DNA of 64,000 nt from assembly GCA_017893485.1 (NCBI GenBank), contig CM030366.1, positions 104,629,796 through 104,693,795 on the forward strand. Reading direction: 5' to 3'. The position numbers were made by a program, and so were the translations under genes. Origin of the DNA: Hemerocallis citrina (lineage: Eukaryota > Streptophyta > Magnoliopsida > Asparagales > Asphodelaceae). Below are positions 1-11,950 of this stretch, piece by piece (positions within the stretch are counted from its first letter, which is position 1; every line of letters begins with the position of its first letter). The notes beneath the pieces were generated by a model, which worked only from the letters and a program-made list of their open reading frames with translations, had not been told where the DNA came from and did no database searches.

Positions 1-271
1 GAGATCGGGCCGACGATCGATTGATAGCCAGCACGGTCTACTATGGTCATTGATACCCACCACCCCAGGGTTTGTTTGGGGGATATGATGTATCTCTTTG
101 CGGCTACTCTATGTTTATTTTGACCCAACCCCCATGTTCGGGGTGGAGTTTATGTACTTTTGTTTTGATTGTAGGATTTTGTAGTAGGCTCAGTACTCCG
201 AGTATGTTTTATTAATCACTTATTAATGAAACAGGGTGGCCAGATTCCACCTTTTCTTCCAAAAAAAAAAA
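1..271 (+). mobile_element. 3' terminal fragment of a LINE-type retrotransposon
   Basis: This stretch ends in an uninterrupted A run (261-271). Just before it are TTATTAATGAAACAG and a small stem-loop, GGTGG (235-239) pairing with CCACC (247-251). A near-identical arrangement occurs at 48010-48095, so the two look like 3' ends of one LINE lineage. Downstream of the A run the sequence is that of the surrounding LTR, so the LINE inserted into that LTR. No reverse transcriptase is visible because the rest lies left of the window. Assignment to LINE is by 3'-end architecture only. Confidence 0.5.
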
Positions 272-1926
272 CATTTAATTATAATCTCATAACATGAAGT
301 ATCTCATTTCGACTTCTTTCATCAATTTAATCATTCATAACCTTGTGTGCATTTCAAATAATCTCTTAATCAAAAGTTAATAACCATAAAATCTCATTAA
401 GAAGAAATCTAATTGCATTCCAAATTTTCATCTCTCTTTAATTATACAAGAGTCACATTTTAATCGATAAAATCGAGTTCTTCAATGTAAAATCCCCTTT
501 CAATTCTCACAAAATATATCCAAAATGTTGTAGAAATAATTTTTATAAAGTCTAAAGAATTTTAGAGTAATAATAGAATTTTTTTCAATTTTTATTTCAC
601 TTAAAAACTCATAAAAACATTAAAAAATCGAAAAACAAAAAGAAAGGGCTAACACCAGGTTTCGAACCCAGAACCTAAGGCCAGACCCGCCATGAACAGT
701 AACGCATTTAAGGTGCACCTGAAGACCAGTAAGTCCAAGTGACTAACTATTATGAAAGGTGCTCGAATTGTACTTAAGTATGGTTTTGGTGAGTTGATTT
801 AAAATCGGAATTTCATAAAACAGAGTCTCTACCAGACCCGAACCCAAGAGCAAGCTTCCGCTCTGCTACAGTAACGGACCCAAAGCACACCTGTGGACTA
901 ATAAGTCTAGAGTGACTAACTGGTATGAGATCGGTTAACTTTTTTAAGTGTAAACCGCACTGTATTAAATTTTTCCTTTACAAAATTCAAATTTTCAATT
1001 GATTTGCTCTCACTCAAAATCTAGATCTTTTTCCAGAATATGTTCTACCAAAATATAGTATAGTATATTTATTTAAACTTTATAAAATTCTCTTTTGACA
1101 ATGTAACACAATTTTCTCCCAAATTGTATTAGGAAACATATATCATCAATTTTCAAACAAAATGTTGTTCTTCATCAAAACTTCTTCATAAAATTTATGA
1201 ATACTCATGAAATACACGCTAGTGAGATTAATTCTACATTTCTTTACCACACTAGCATAAAAAAACCCTGTTCATACATTTGCATTATTTTAACTATTAT
1301 TCTAGCATGCATCAATTTTTCACACAAATCATGATTCTTCAATTTGCATATATTTTATCATGCAAACATATTAGTAAGGTATCATAACAAATTTCAAAGA
1401 ATAAATTAAGCAGTTCACAATATCAATTCAACATATCATGACACAATTAACATAGAATCATGCAATCTACTTTTACCAGACCAATCACAATTAAATTATG
1501 TATTATCTAGCATGCATCATACTCCTAAATTAGAAAGAATTTTATAACCACCCACCCAAAGAAATGTGATTTGTTAGCAATATAACTCCTGGAATGAGAA
1601 GCACCTAGTAGCAAAACTCCTTCAAAAGCTCGAAAAGAACTCCACTTCGTCTCCCCAAAATCCGCGCACAAGGAAAAGACCCCAACTTTAACTTCGTCCA
1701 AAGCAACATTGGACACCCCAATTTCAATTCCATATACATATATATGTATATTTCTACATATTTATATATACAACTATATATATAGTAGATTAAATATAAG
1801 GTGTATGTATATGCATATATGGTAGGTGGAGAAGCAACAGAGAGTTGCTGGATGGACTGGATTCGGCAGAGCAACAGGGGGCATCTTCTTCTTTTCATAT
1901 ACGTATATATGTATATTTATATCTAA

Positions 1927-2004
<78 letters not shown>

Positions 2005-2997
2005 TTATATATACATATTGTATGGTGGATTTTAGTGGAGAAGGCAACAGAAACTTGCTGGACTTGATGGTTTTCGGATCTGGGTAGAGGAGAAGGAAGG
2101 AGAGATGAAGAGAGAATGGATTGAGTATTAGGGTGTATGTTATGATTTAGATGAGTGGTTATATTAACCAATTGTCCACTTAAACCACTAACTCCACTCT
2201 CTAATTCAAAAATATACTTTCCTTCCATTCAAAAAGCAACTGACTGCCACTTCCCCTTTTTTTGAGTGTGCGCATTGCACGTGTGCATGTGCACGTGCTT
2301 TGTGTGTACTTTCCAAAAAATAAATTATTTATCTAAATTAAGACCTAAGTTATATCTATATATAATATACATATAAAAATTAGTTTAATTAAAAATGATA
2401 GTTTTTCATGCATGAATAAAATAGACACACACATACTTCATGAAATCTTATTAAAGGATAATGCAACTAACACGTGCACCTAAAATATGTACGTCGCACG
2501 TAAAATATCAAAATACGAAATCGACTTTATCAACGGAAAAAAATTTAAACATAACCGAAGTACAACATAAGAAAAATATATTTAATACATGCATTCGATA
2601 ATGTACTCAATACGTACACAGAAAACATATGCATTGCACGTATAATAATATTTAAATCAAAATAAGAGAAAAAATGAATTTCCGTTTATAAAACGAATTC
2701 TAACGAGTTATTAAATAAATACTTGAAATACATAGAAAATATCACACGTAGCCCTGGAAAATTACATAATCGATATGTGCAATCGATAACACGTATAAAG
2801 CACGTACAAATACAAAGATTAGAATTTAGCATTTGAGCTGACTCAAATAGGATTTTAAGAATATGAGAAATGCATAAATAGTCAGAATCCAAAATACGTA
2901 TTAAAATACGTTACGGATATCACCCGTAACAGTACAAAATACATGTGCGTAACACCTGAGGGCAAAATTGTCATTTTTAATTTTTCGGGGTGTTACA
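268..2997 (-). mobile_element. 3' LTR (left-truncated) of a minus-strand non-coding LTR retrotransposon
   Basis: The sequence matches 6380-7426 joined to 20150-21604 along its length, including the segments around 400, 660, 1200, 1640 and 2700. It ends at 2997 with GGGGTGTTACA, the same terminus as the other copy at 21604. Read on the minus strand the LTR starts TGTAACACCCC, directly after a polypurine tract at 2998-3010. That makes this the 3' LTR of a minus-oriented element. About 0.9 kb of the left end is missing from the window, beyond the LINE. No protein-coding gene is supported inside it. Confidence 0.8.
1931..2002. repeat. (TA)n microsatellite inside the LTR
   Basis: A pure TA/AT dinucleotide run of about 70 bases. 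The homologous position in the partner LTR (about 20610-20640) has only a few TA units. The Tyr/Ile-rich open frames over this run are artefacts of the repeat. Confidence 0.95.
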
Positions 2998-3010
2998 CTC
3001 TCCCCCCTTA
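2998..3010 (-). other. Polypurine tract of the minus-strand LTR retrotransposon
   Basis: On the minus strand the sequence is TAAGGGGGGAGAG, immediately followed by the LTR start TGTAACACC. This is the normal primer for plus-strand DNA synthesis in LTR retrotransposons and fixes the element's orientation. The G-rich tract next to TGTAAC resembles the 3' ends of Tekay-type chromoviruses. Confidence 0.75.
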
Positions 3011-4178
3011 GAGCAGTTCTGTCCCCAGAACTCGCTAGGGTAAAAGTTCTATTTTGTACACACCAAGAAAAATATCATTATTGTTTAGAGAAAAACTACA
3101 AATATTAAGAAAATAAATGTAGTTTAAAAATAAGCAATGTGGAAAAAAAAGAAAACTATGAGTATCAAAATTTTATAAGAACGAGACATGAAAACTAGGA
3201 AATACCATATGAAAATAAATGTGACAAAAAGATAGGATAGATTGAGAGAAATTTTCATACAAAAATAATATGAGGTAAACCATTAGATAAAAGAAAAAAT
3301 AAATTGAGCCATTAATTGTGAAATAGTTCGGAAAACAACGCAATAAAGAGAAACATAGTCAATAGATAATTTATAAATAGATGTAGTATTCAAAATTCAT
3401 CAAAGTAATAAGCGGTAGAAAAATCACAAACTGATTTGGTACTGTATATTACGGGACAATAACTGAATTAGCAATTTTAAGAGAAGACTATTGGATAAGA
3501 GTTTGAAAAATAAACGAGAATGAAATTTAGTTAAAAGTATAGACAACATAAAATAATTTTGTATACCAATTAATATCATAAAATAATTTGTAAGGTAACT
3601 ATAATAATTATACATACAGTTTGAAACTTAAAGATATAGAAGGCATACAAAATACTTTCGAATTGTCAAATAGAACAAGAAAAACCAACATATAAAATTA
3701 TATACGTACATAAGCGCAAAATTTATAGGGTAAAACAAACAATATAATGATAGAAAAATTATAAATGATTTGTAGGAGTAAAACAAGACATCATAATAGA
3801 AAAGTAATAACATACTATTGAAATAATGCAAAACTAATCATATAGAAATAACTTACAAATCAAAGAAAAGTATAAATAAATTTTTCTTGTTAGGTGAGTA
3901 GCCCCCAAATCTAAGATAAGTTAATAGAAAAATAAAATATAATGAAGTGGTATGAAATGCTAACTCATGAAAAGATTCAAAATAAAGAAGAAGACGGCAA
4001 GATAGTTGAGATTAAGTAGTAAATACACAAGTAGGATAGATATAGAAATCAGTATAATTAATATAATATTAGGTTGTAAAATATTATAAAATAGTATATG
4101 CTAGTACAAAATGGAATAGTGGTTAAGTAAATATTATAGAAAAACAAAGTAGGGGTTATCAAAGTAGAAAATCTCATT

Positions 4179-4409
4179 TTAGTGTAAGTTTGCCTCGTTG
4201 GTGTCCAACTGTAGACTTGTTTCCTCGATCTCAAGTTGCAGAATTGCCTTTACGATATCCGATTGTAGTTTGCCTTCTGGAAATTCGGTTGTAGACTTTG
4301 CCTTCCCGATATCTAGTTGCAGTTTACCTCCGTTGACGTCTAGTTGCAGATTTGCCCTCTCGACATCAGGTTGCACCAAAATGGGAGATAGAAAGATGTA
4401 ATCTTCCAT
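4179..4409 (-). repeat. Degenerate minisatellite with an open 76-codon frame
   Basis: Units of roughly 33 bases repeat about six times between 4185 and 4375, with cores such as AGTTGCAG plus TTGCC and a GATATC/GACATC box. On the minus strand they read as a 76-residue open frame with the recurring motif LQLDI/LQLDV at about 11-residue spacing. Both sides are plain AT-rich retrotransposon DNA. The frame stays open because the unit length is a multiple of three. No known protein is recognised, and I do not claim it is translated. Confidence 0.6.
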
Positions 4410-5223
4410 GTGTACTTGGATGTTGGGTATTTAATAAAGTATGATGTTATGTTTTAATTATATAATATAAAAATAGGAGTAAAAGAAAGTTGCACAATGA
4501 AATTTCAAAATAGATGTATAGGATATATCAAACTTAAACATAAATGGTACTTAGTAGTAATGAAAAACAAAATGATTTATAACATTAAGATGAAAATAAT
4601 GTAAAGTAAATGCACGAGCTGAAAACACAAATGAAAACAATAATTATGTAGTGTTTTAGGACAATAAATATAAACAATTATATATAAAAATAGTAATGTA
4701 GTAATTGGATGAGGATGAAATGATATGTATAGTAAGCATCTTGAAATATATGACATATGTATAAATCAGTGGAAAAATGTATGTAGTAACTAAGAATGTA
4801 AAGACCATTAAACTTTGGGAATAAAGATAAAGTATAAAAGTGAGTGCTTGTATTATATTAGAGAGGCGTAAAACTATGAAATTAATGAGTAGCGATTCAT
4901 AGTAAAAGTGAATATAATAAAACAAATTAGCGAATATTATGAAATAACAATAGTATCGAATGTAGGCAATAAAACAAAATTGTATGTCATATTTATATGA
5001 GTAAAATACTTCAATCTTGTTAAAATATGTTGAAATATATCAGACAATATAAGATAATGGAAAATGAAGTATCACAAAATCAAATCATATAAAATGAATG
5101 TACATAAGCAAAATTCAAAATTTTAAAAATATAATAGAAATAGTATATGAAGAAAATAATAGTTGCAATATTAATTTAATAAGCAGCGGTAAAGCCTGAA
5201 TTCGATACCACTCTGTACCACTC

Positions 5224-7426
5224 TGTAACACCCCAAATTCTAGTAAGCCTGAATTCGAAGTTTCACAGGATCTTTACACTTCACTTTGTATAATTTTACA
5301 AGAAATTTAAAACTTTATTTACAACAGAGTCTTTTACATCAACAAGAAGCGGAATAAATAAAATACAACAATGATAAATGTACAATTGTAACAAGTTTAG
5401 CATTTAAGTAATCATCAGCAATAAATTCATCTTTATATCTTCCTGTAAACTCCAAGTCCTGCATATAAAACTGTGGGCACGTCAGTTTCTTACAACCGAC
5501 GAAATATTATACACAGGCATCCTCGCTACACAAAAAGTATAACGATTCTTAAATACTTTAGCAAACACAAACTTGATCACAAACAAAGCTAAGGGGACTA
5601 TCCTGTTGATGTCGTGGGTGCTGTGCATTTAGTCCTTAATGCAGTTATTTATATTTAATGACACTAATGCACACTTGTTCGGATTCTATGCATCCCATAC
5701 TATATAGGTTCGAGGGCAAGCCCTTAATCGTTCTTCATCTTATAGGGTTGATTCCCTCGCCATGATTTAAACTACTACGGTAACTCCGGTAAGTATCCTA
5801 GATGTCCTATGAGTTACGAGCCCATGCCCAGACAACCTGGAGGGGAATTCCACGTCATGACATGACACATCATACAGAGCCTATGGAAAATTTGCCTTCA
5901 TCATGGAACGATGGCACTATGTAGTCACCAAACACCCCACAAACGTCACCACGATCCCGATAATTTCAGAGATATATCCATGCCATGACATGACGCATCA
6001 AGTAGGAACCTATGAATACTCTGACACCGTGGAGCTGAGGCCCTCATACTTGTGTTTTTCTCTTACTTTCGTCACATATTCACTACAGTATAGCCCTTAC
6101 AGTTTTAATTTGTTTTGAGAATAAAATCATCACAACCTAAAGCTAGCTTACCCTACTGAAATTAAACCAATACAAAAGAGACAATCAGCCCAACTGGCTA
6201 CTTCTCAAGAGATGCTCAACCCACACTGGTTAGCTATCAAATTCATTAATAAATACTGCCGGTTGCTAGGGTCTCCCCTAGCCTCTAGATTCCTACAACT
6301 ATCTCATTCTAGAGATCAACAATATTTCATATTCAATCTCAAAATAATATTTCAATTTCTTTACTCACAACCTCTTTCTCAAAGTAAAACATTTCTTCAT
6401 AATCTCGTAACATGAAATAGTTTGATTCAACTTCTTTTGTCAATTTAATCACACAAAAGATTGTGTGCATTTCAAATAATCTCTTAACAAAAAGTAAATA
6501 ACCATAACATCTCATTAAGAAGAAATCTAATTTCATTCCAAATTTTCATCTCTTAAATTAAACAAGAGTCACAATCTTCAACAAAAATCACTTCTAATTC
6601 TTTTGATCGATAAATTCGAGTTCTTTAACACTAATTAATGTAAAATCCACTTCCAATTCTCACAAAATATCAAAATACTGTAGAAATAATTTTTATATAG
6701 TCTAAACAATTTTATAAGAATAATGAAATTTTTCTGAATTTTTATCACCCTTAAAAACTCTAAAAACACAACAAAAAAAAACAAAACAATAGGGCTACAC
6801 CAGGTTTCGAACCCAGAACCTAAGGCTGAGGACCAGTTAGTCCAAGAGCGACTACTGTTACAAAGAGGAGTTAAATTATACTTAAGTTTTGGGTTTCGGC
6901 TTTAAGTAAAATCGGATTTCAAAAAAAGACAAAGTCTCTGGAGAGACTCGAACCCGAGACCTAATGCTTCGCCGAGCTACAGTAACAGTAATAAAGCGCA
7001 CCCACTGACCAGTAAGGCCTAAGTGACTAACCGATGTGATACGAGTTAAATATTTTTTGTATATGCTGCACTTTAATTTATTTTTCTTTAATAAATTCGA
7101 TCTTTCAATTGATAAGTACTCATTCAAAGACTTGATTCCTTTCCAGAACGTGTTTTATCAAAATACAGTATAGTATATTATATTCAAACTTTATAAAAAT
7201 TCTCCTTTTGACAATGTAACAAAAATTTCCCCCAAATTGTATTAGAAAATATATATCATCAATTTTCAAATAAAATGTTGGCCTCCATCAAAACTTCTTC
7301 ATAAAAATTTGTATACTCATAAAATACACACTAGTGAGATTAATTCTACATTTCTTTACAACATTAGCTTCAAAAATCCTTTCTTATACATGTGGCATTG
7401 TTTTGACTATTAATCTTGTAACCCCC
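5224..7426 (-). mobile_element. 5' LTR of the minus-strand LARD, left part
   Basis: Begins TGTAACACCCC at 5224. It continues on the far side of a nested insertion at 20150-21604, giving an LTR of about 3.65 kb once the insertion is removed. From about 6380 onward it aligns with 268-1310 of the partner LTR. Apparent small frames (5903-6118, 6212-6415, 6882-7127) lack recognisable domains and are treated as non-genic LTR sequence. Confidence 0.8.
6795..7045 (-). other. tRNA-like Pol III box motifs inside the LTR
   Basis: On the minus strand this part of the LTR holds GGTTCGAAACC near 6807 and GTAGCTCGGCG followed by GGGTTCGAGTC around 6940-6985. These resemble the A and B boxes of a tRNA gene. 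The homologous part of the other LTR (655-880) has TAGCAGAGCGG and GGTTCGGGTC. Box spacing is shorter than in a real tRNA and I cannot fold a cloverleaf, so this is not called a tRNA gene. It could be a captured tRNA-derived SINE fragment. Confidence 0.3.
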
Positions 7427-7679
7427 CATTTTCGCAAATACGTGTTTTCTGAGTATTTTTCTGTATTTCGATATTTATAAATTTTTTATTGTTAAATTCT
7501 TTTTGAATTTCATGTTAAGGTATTTTTCCAAACGATAGTTATAATTATTTCGAATAAACTTTGTTTCCATTCCTACTTGACCAACTATTTACATTTTAAC
7601 TCAAATAAAAAAGATTATTACTGATTGGACTATTTCAACAAATTCCGATTTTTATACATATGACACTACTCTGATAATT

Positions 7680-10600
7680 TGTAACCCCTGTTTTTCATTT
7701 TTCATATTTTTGGAGTGTATCTTTCTTTCTTGAGTATTTTTACTCTCTTTGTATTTCATGGACCGTATATTAGAGTTGTTTTGAATATATATTTATTTTG
7801 TTTTATTTTTGATCTCCTAGTCAGCCCCGAACTCTGCCCCACATCGCCTTCAACCCCCGAATCCCTTGTTCTGACTCGCGGTCTCCATCTCCTTGCGCCT
7901 TCGACCCATTACCCCGCTGCACCCATCTCGTCCCCCGATCACCCTTAAACCCCGCTGCACCTTGCACCCGAACCCCACCATCCCGAGAACCTCTCCCTCT
8001 CCGTTCTCCTTTCCCAGTCTCCCGTCACCGTGCCTCTCCAACAGCAGCAGCAGCAGACGCCAGTGCCAATGCCGTCGCTTTCTCTCTCTCTTTTAGGTGC
8101 ACGTGCACTAGCCACACGTGTTATCTCGATGTCGTGGTTGTGTTCGTTGGGTTTCGTTGTTCATGGGATTTGTTTGTTGTTCGTTGAGTTCTTTGCCCGG
8201 GAATCCATTCTCGTTATTCTTGCTTTTGCTCGTCTTCGTTTTCGTTTTCAGTTAAGGCAAGTAACTTGTATTAAATTTCTTGGCAAATACAAGTACTAAA
8301 TACCGCCTGTAGTGTAGTTGGGTTCTAGAGGCAACTCGTGTGTGATGTATCTTTGATGGGTATTGTCTCTATAGTGCTATCTTGATCATAGTTGGCCTCA
8401 CGACATATATGACATGATACAACTTAGGATTGACCGTTATTTGATGTGATTGTATATATGAGATAATTACGTGATTGTGTGTTTGTTGGGATCCATGTGA
8501 TATACTCGTTGTGGACATGCCGTATACCCTATTTCATGTTTTTTGGACACTTAGTAGACCCTATTTCATGTTTGGTTATGTTTCGAACAAGTTTCGTATG
8601 ACCTACAGTTGATTTTGTTTCTAAAGGAACTTCTATATTTTGTCGTGATCTGTTTTGATTGGTATTTTAGACCAATTAAGATCAGTATCTTAATTCCAGT
8701 TGTAAACATGATTTTTAGAGAAATCTGTCTTCTTTCGGAATTTTCTGACAGAGGTCGATTTTATTTTCGTATGTGTGAGATATGTTTGTTTTACTACAGA
8801 GGTGTAATATAATTTCCAGATTTTGTTTCTTGATGATTTTGATGAATAAACTATTTTGATTCTTATCCTAAACATATTATTTTGACCTGAAATTTTGGTC
8901 AGTACTTCTAAACTTAATTAGGGATTATCCAGAATTTTGGTGGATTCATTTGATAAGTTTTATAACCGATTTCATGCTCGCCAATAAAAGTTGTTCTTGC
9001 TGAATTTTGCTCGCTGTTCTGTAAAGATGTGTGTTTTCACCCTAGTTCCTTTTACTGTATGAAAAATATTTGTGAAATATGAAAGTTAGATTATTTTGTC
9101 TATTTTAATTTTCTTTTGACGGATCTGGATTTCATTACACAGGTTGCGAGATATTACTGTTTTCGTACAGCAGTGTCGGAAATTCCAGATTTGCCAAACT
9201 ATCGTTTCTTGATGTTTTCTGATTTTCGTTGGCTGAACTAATCTTACTTAAAAATTATGAAACTTTATATTTTGTTGCTAGACATATAGGGGAATACCCT
9301 AGATTTTTTCTGGATTTATTTGAGATGTTTTTATGCTGTTTTCCTGACATTGAACACGATTTACTGATTCCTGGCTGAACGTATTTTCTGGTTTCAATTC
9401 AGTTTTGAGTTATGTTTTTGTGAAATACTATATGACTTATATGTATTCGATGGATTCGGACGGAAGTGTACTTTCCAGATTTTTTGACGGATCTAGATCT
9501 GGACATTTGTAGTAACAGAAATTACTGTTTTAGTACTGTAATGTTGTGCTGTCCTGAATTAGAAAGTACCATATTTTGCTTTTTTATGTGATCACCTACC
9601 ATCTTTGCATGATTATCTATTACTCTGAACCTGTTAGTTGTTATACCATGATAGTTTTACTCTGTTTCATGCACATACACATCTGTCTGATAACAATTAT
9701 AAAATTGACCAAGCCGGGATTATAGGTTAGATCTAGTAGTGGGAAAGCATAGAAATGTGTACTTGGAAGGGGGCCCATGTTTTCCATATGATTATCTGTT
9801 ATATGTTATTCTGAACCCTATCTACATTACTGCCCTATAGGAAGGTGTACTCAGAAGAGAACCACTAGGTTCTATCTGTCTATCTGGATCTGTATCTGAT
9901 ATCTGTCTGTCTAGTACCTGAGTACATGGCCCTATATGATCCCCTACGAAATCTAAAACGAAATTGTTTGAATGTAGCAACCATGTGGTGAATGGTTGGA
10001 TGCATAAAGTGCTACCTAGATAGTAATTCACACAAGACTTATAAGAACATGACATCTGTATCTAACATCTATATCTATTATCTGTATTTGCTATCTGATT
10101 ATCTGTCATCTGATTATCCGTTATCATCTGACACTATTATCTGAAACTATCATCTGTGTATCTGTCTGCATGCTACTTGACTTTTGGCACTTGACAGATG
10201 TTAGTATACCATGCTAGTTGATTCTGTTTTCGTTCTGTTATGCTTATACCATGCTATATTTGTTTTGCTATTATTTAGATTTGTTTAGTTTCCATGTACT
10301 TGTATCATGCACTACAAGCGGCCAGTAACTTGCATTGACGGGTACTTTGTTATCTTTTCCTTCTCCTGCAATTTATTGATTGCAGATCAGGATGGTCGAC
10401 TGTTCGATGGTATTGGAAAAATGAGATATTAGTGCTGGATTCTTTTATTATTATTATTGTTTGCTGCTTTTGAATAATGTATTTGAGTACTTGGATATTA
10501 TTTGTATTTGGGCAATGTGACCCAGGATATTGACTTGTTCGAATCTGTTTATTTGAGATTATTATGTTATTGGATTTCAATTAAATTTCTGTTGGCACAT

Positions 10601-10777
10601 TGTTTTGTTTTGATATATATATATATCTATGTGAGGTTGATTCTTTTGGCTTCCGACTTTGATTATTCTGAGATTTTTTGTAAAGATTCTAAAACAGCTT
10701 ATGGATGATGAAAATCATTCGTTGGTTTGAGTCACGTATCCGTATTCCATATTCTTTTTGGGAAGCGGGGCGTGACA
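7680..10777 (+). mobile_element. Solo LTR (3.1 kb) of a related giant-LTR family, nested in the 5' LTR
   Basis: Begins TGTAACCCCTG and ends GGGAAGCGGGGCGTGACA. It is flanked by a perfect 5-bp duplication TAATT (7675-7679 and 10778-10782). The host LTR resumes exactly, since the 3' LTR reads GATAATTTCTATTG at 16995. There is no internal domain and no second LTR, so this is a solo LTR left by LTR-LTR recombination. It shares its overall plan with the host family: a GC-rich leader at 7830-8100, a tandem-repeat slot at 9847-9925 and a conserved tail. It has no supported gene; the 60-90-codon frames at 7715-8299 are leader sequence. Confidence 0.85.
9847..10170 (+). repeat. ATCTG-type tandem repeats, partly enclosed by an inverted repeat
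   Basis: Irregular repeats of (T)ATCTG occupy 9872-9915 and continue at 10043-10170. The first block is bracketed by GTACTCAG (9847-9854) and its exact reverse complement CTGAGTAC (9918-9925). The homologous slot in the related LTRs has different repeat units inside a similar stem (13928-14089, 19297-19441, 39637-39798). Confidence 0.75.
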
Positions 10778-10782
10778 TAATT

Positions 10783-11950
10783 TCTATTGTTGTTGTTAGT
10801 ATTTTTATTCTTATTATTATTACTATTATTAATTGTTCTTATTAGTATTATTATTTTATTGTTATGATTATTATTACTATTCTTATTGTTATTATGATTA
10901 TTTATTATTAGAACAAATCAATTCTTATTTAATAATTGTGTTTTTGATTGTTTCAAATAATTTATGTAATGCAAATTATATTTTATCAGGTATCTTATTT
11001 CTTGTATTCGGATTTATATTGATCAATTATTTTCACATACAATGTATTTTTACTTATTGGGTCTAATACCCAACACCCAATATCTCTCTTTTCCCCTATA
11101 AATACTCTAATCATCTTCTTTAACCCTAACCCGAATCTAACACCCAGTGGCTTAACCCTACGCTATACCCACCTACTGTGCACTCTCACTCTCTCTTCCC
11201 TGTTTCCATCCAACCGAAACCGAAACCCAAGCTCCCGTTCCCCTCCGATCGCCACTCCGACCATCTTCCACCTCTGTCATCGTCTTCGCCACCCTCTCCT
11301 CGTCACCACCATCGCATCGCCCCTCCGATCATCTGCCGTCGTTGCCATCCCGCTCAAACCCAACTCCGTCGCAACCCATTAATGCCACTTCTCCACTGCT
11401 ATTTTCATCGCCGTCCACTTATCACCTTCGTCTCTTCGCTCACCCCCCCCCCAATCCACCGCAGACCCCCCCAGCATCCTCGTCACTGTCCAAGCCCGAA
11501 ACCCAGTCGTCATCGTCTCCCCTATTTTCGAGCAAAAACAGAGCTGCTGCCTCGCCATCGCCCTCGTCGCTGTCGTCTTTTCCGGACCGCAGGGCCGTCG
11601 TCTTTGTCGCCGTCGTAGTCATCGCCGTCGTCTCGTGTGCTGCCAGTTGTCATCGAAGTCCCACCCGCTCTCTCTCTCTCTCTGCCGAAGTGAGGAAGGA
11701 GACGAGCACCCATTGGTCGAAACCGGTGTTTGGTGTTTTGGGTATAGGCGGTCCGAGTTGCCGTAGTCTGTTTGCTAGGGATCCACTTCATGGTCGCTGG
11801 TTAGGTGCTCTGAGTTGCTGTTTGCTGCTTTGGTTTCTTTGCACGTGTTCTCGTGGATCGTCGCCCGGGATTCCAATCCCGTTATTCTAAATTATTCGAA
11901 TTATAAATTATTCGAATTAACTAAGGAACAAGCAAGTCTCTTCTTGAAGT
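10783..11950 (+). mobile_element. 5' LTR continuation: TTA-rich tract, promoter and GC-rich leader
   Basis: The host LTR resumes after the nested solo LTR and aligns with 17000-18145 of the 3' LTR. It holds a TTA/ATT-rich tract (10800-10910), the TATA box and a strongly C-rich leader (11160-11650). The leader encodes long but low-complexity Pro/Ser/Arg-rich frames on both strands. Frames in the 3' LTR copy are not conserved in length or phase, so I read this as untranslated leader rather than a protein gene. Confidence 0.7.
11097..11104 (+). promoter_or_regulatory. Putative LTR TATA box (5' LTR)
   Basis: TATAAATA lies just upstream of a long pyrimidine- and CCG-rich leader. The equivalent site in the 3' LTR is ATAAATA at 17329-17335, and the giant solo LTR has TATAAATA at 37554-37561. 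Conserved position in three copies supports a Pol II core promoter at the U3/R boundary. Confidence 0.55.

Larger units (their letters stand above)
2998..5223 (-). mobile_element. Non-coding internal region of the minus-strand LTR retrotransposon (LARD-like)
   Basis: About 2.2 kb of very AT-rich DNA lies between the two LTRs. I see no gag, protease, reverse transcriptase, RNase H or integrase motif in any frame. At the right edge, next to the 5' LTR, the minus strand reads GAGTGGTACAGAGTGGTATC. This contains a possible degenerate initiator-Met primer-binding site (TGGTATC) and a small tandem duplication. Long LTRs around a short non-coding interior are the defining traits of large retrotransposon derivatives (LARDs), which depend on a partner's enzymes. 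Short open frames here (3424-3831, 4656-4925) are AT-rich noise. Confidence 0.7.

Noticed and set aside
1826..2228. Tyr/Ile repeat frames (also 39330-39680)
   Set aside because: Products of TA microsatellites.
6795..7045. True tRNA gene
   Set aside because: Box-like motifs are present but the spacing is too short and no cloverleaf can be drawn.
11178..11890. Long Pro/Ser/Arg-rich frames on both strands (also 17408-17914, 37542-38235, 7715-8299)
   Set aside because: They are C-rich LTR leader sequence. The frames differ in length and phase between homologous LTR copies and have no domain.
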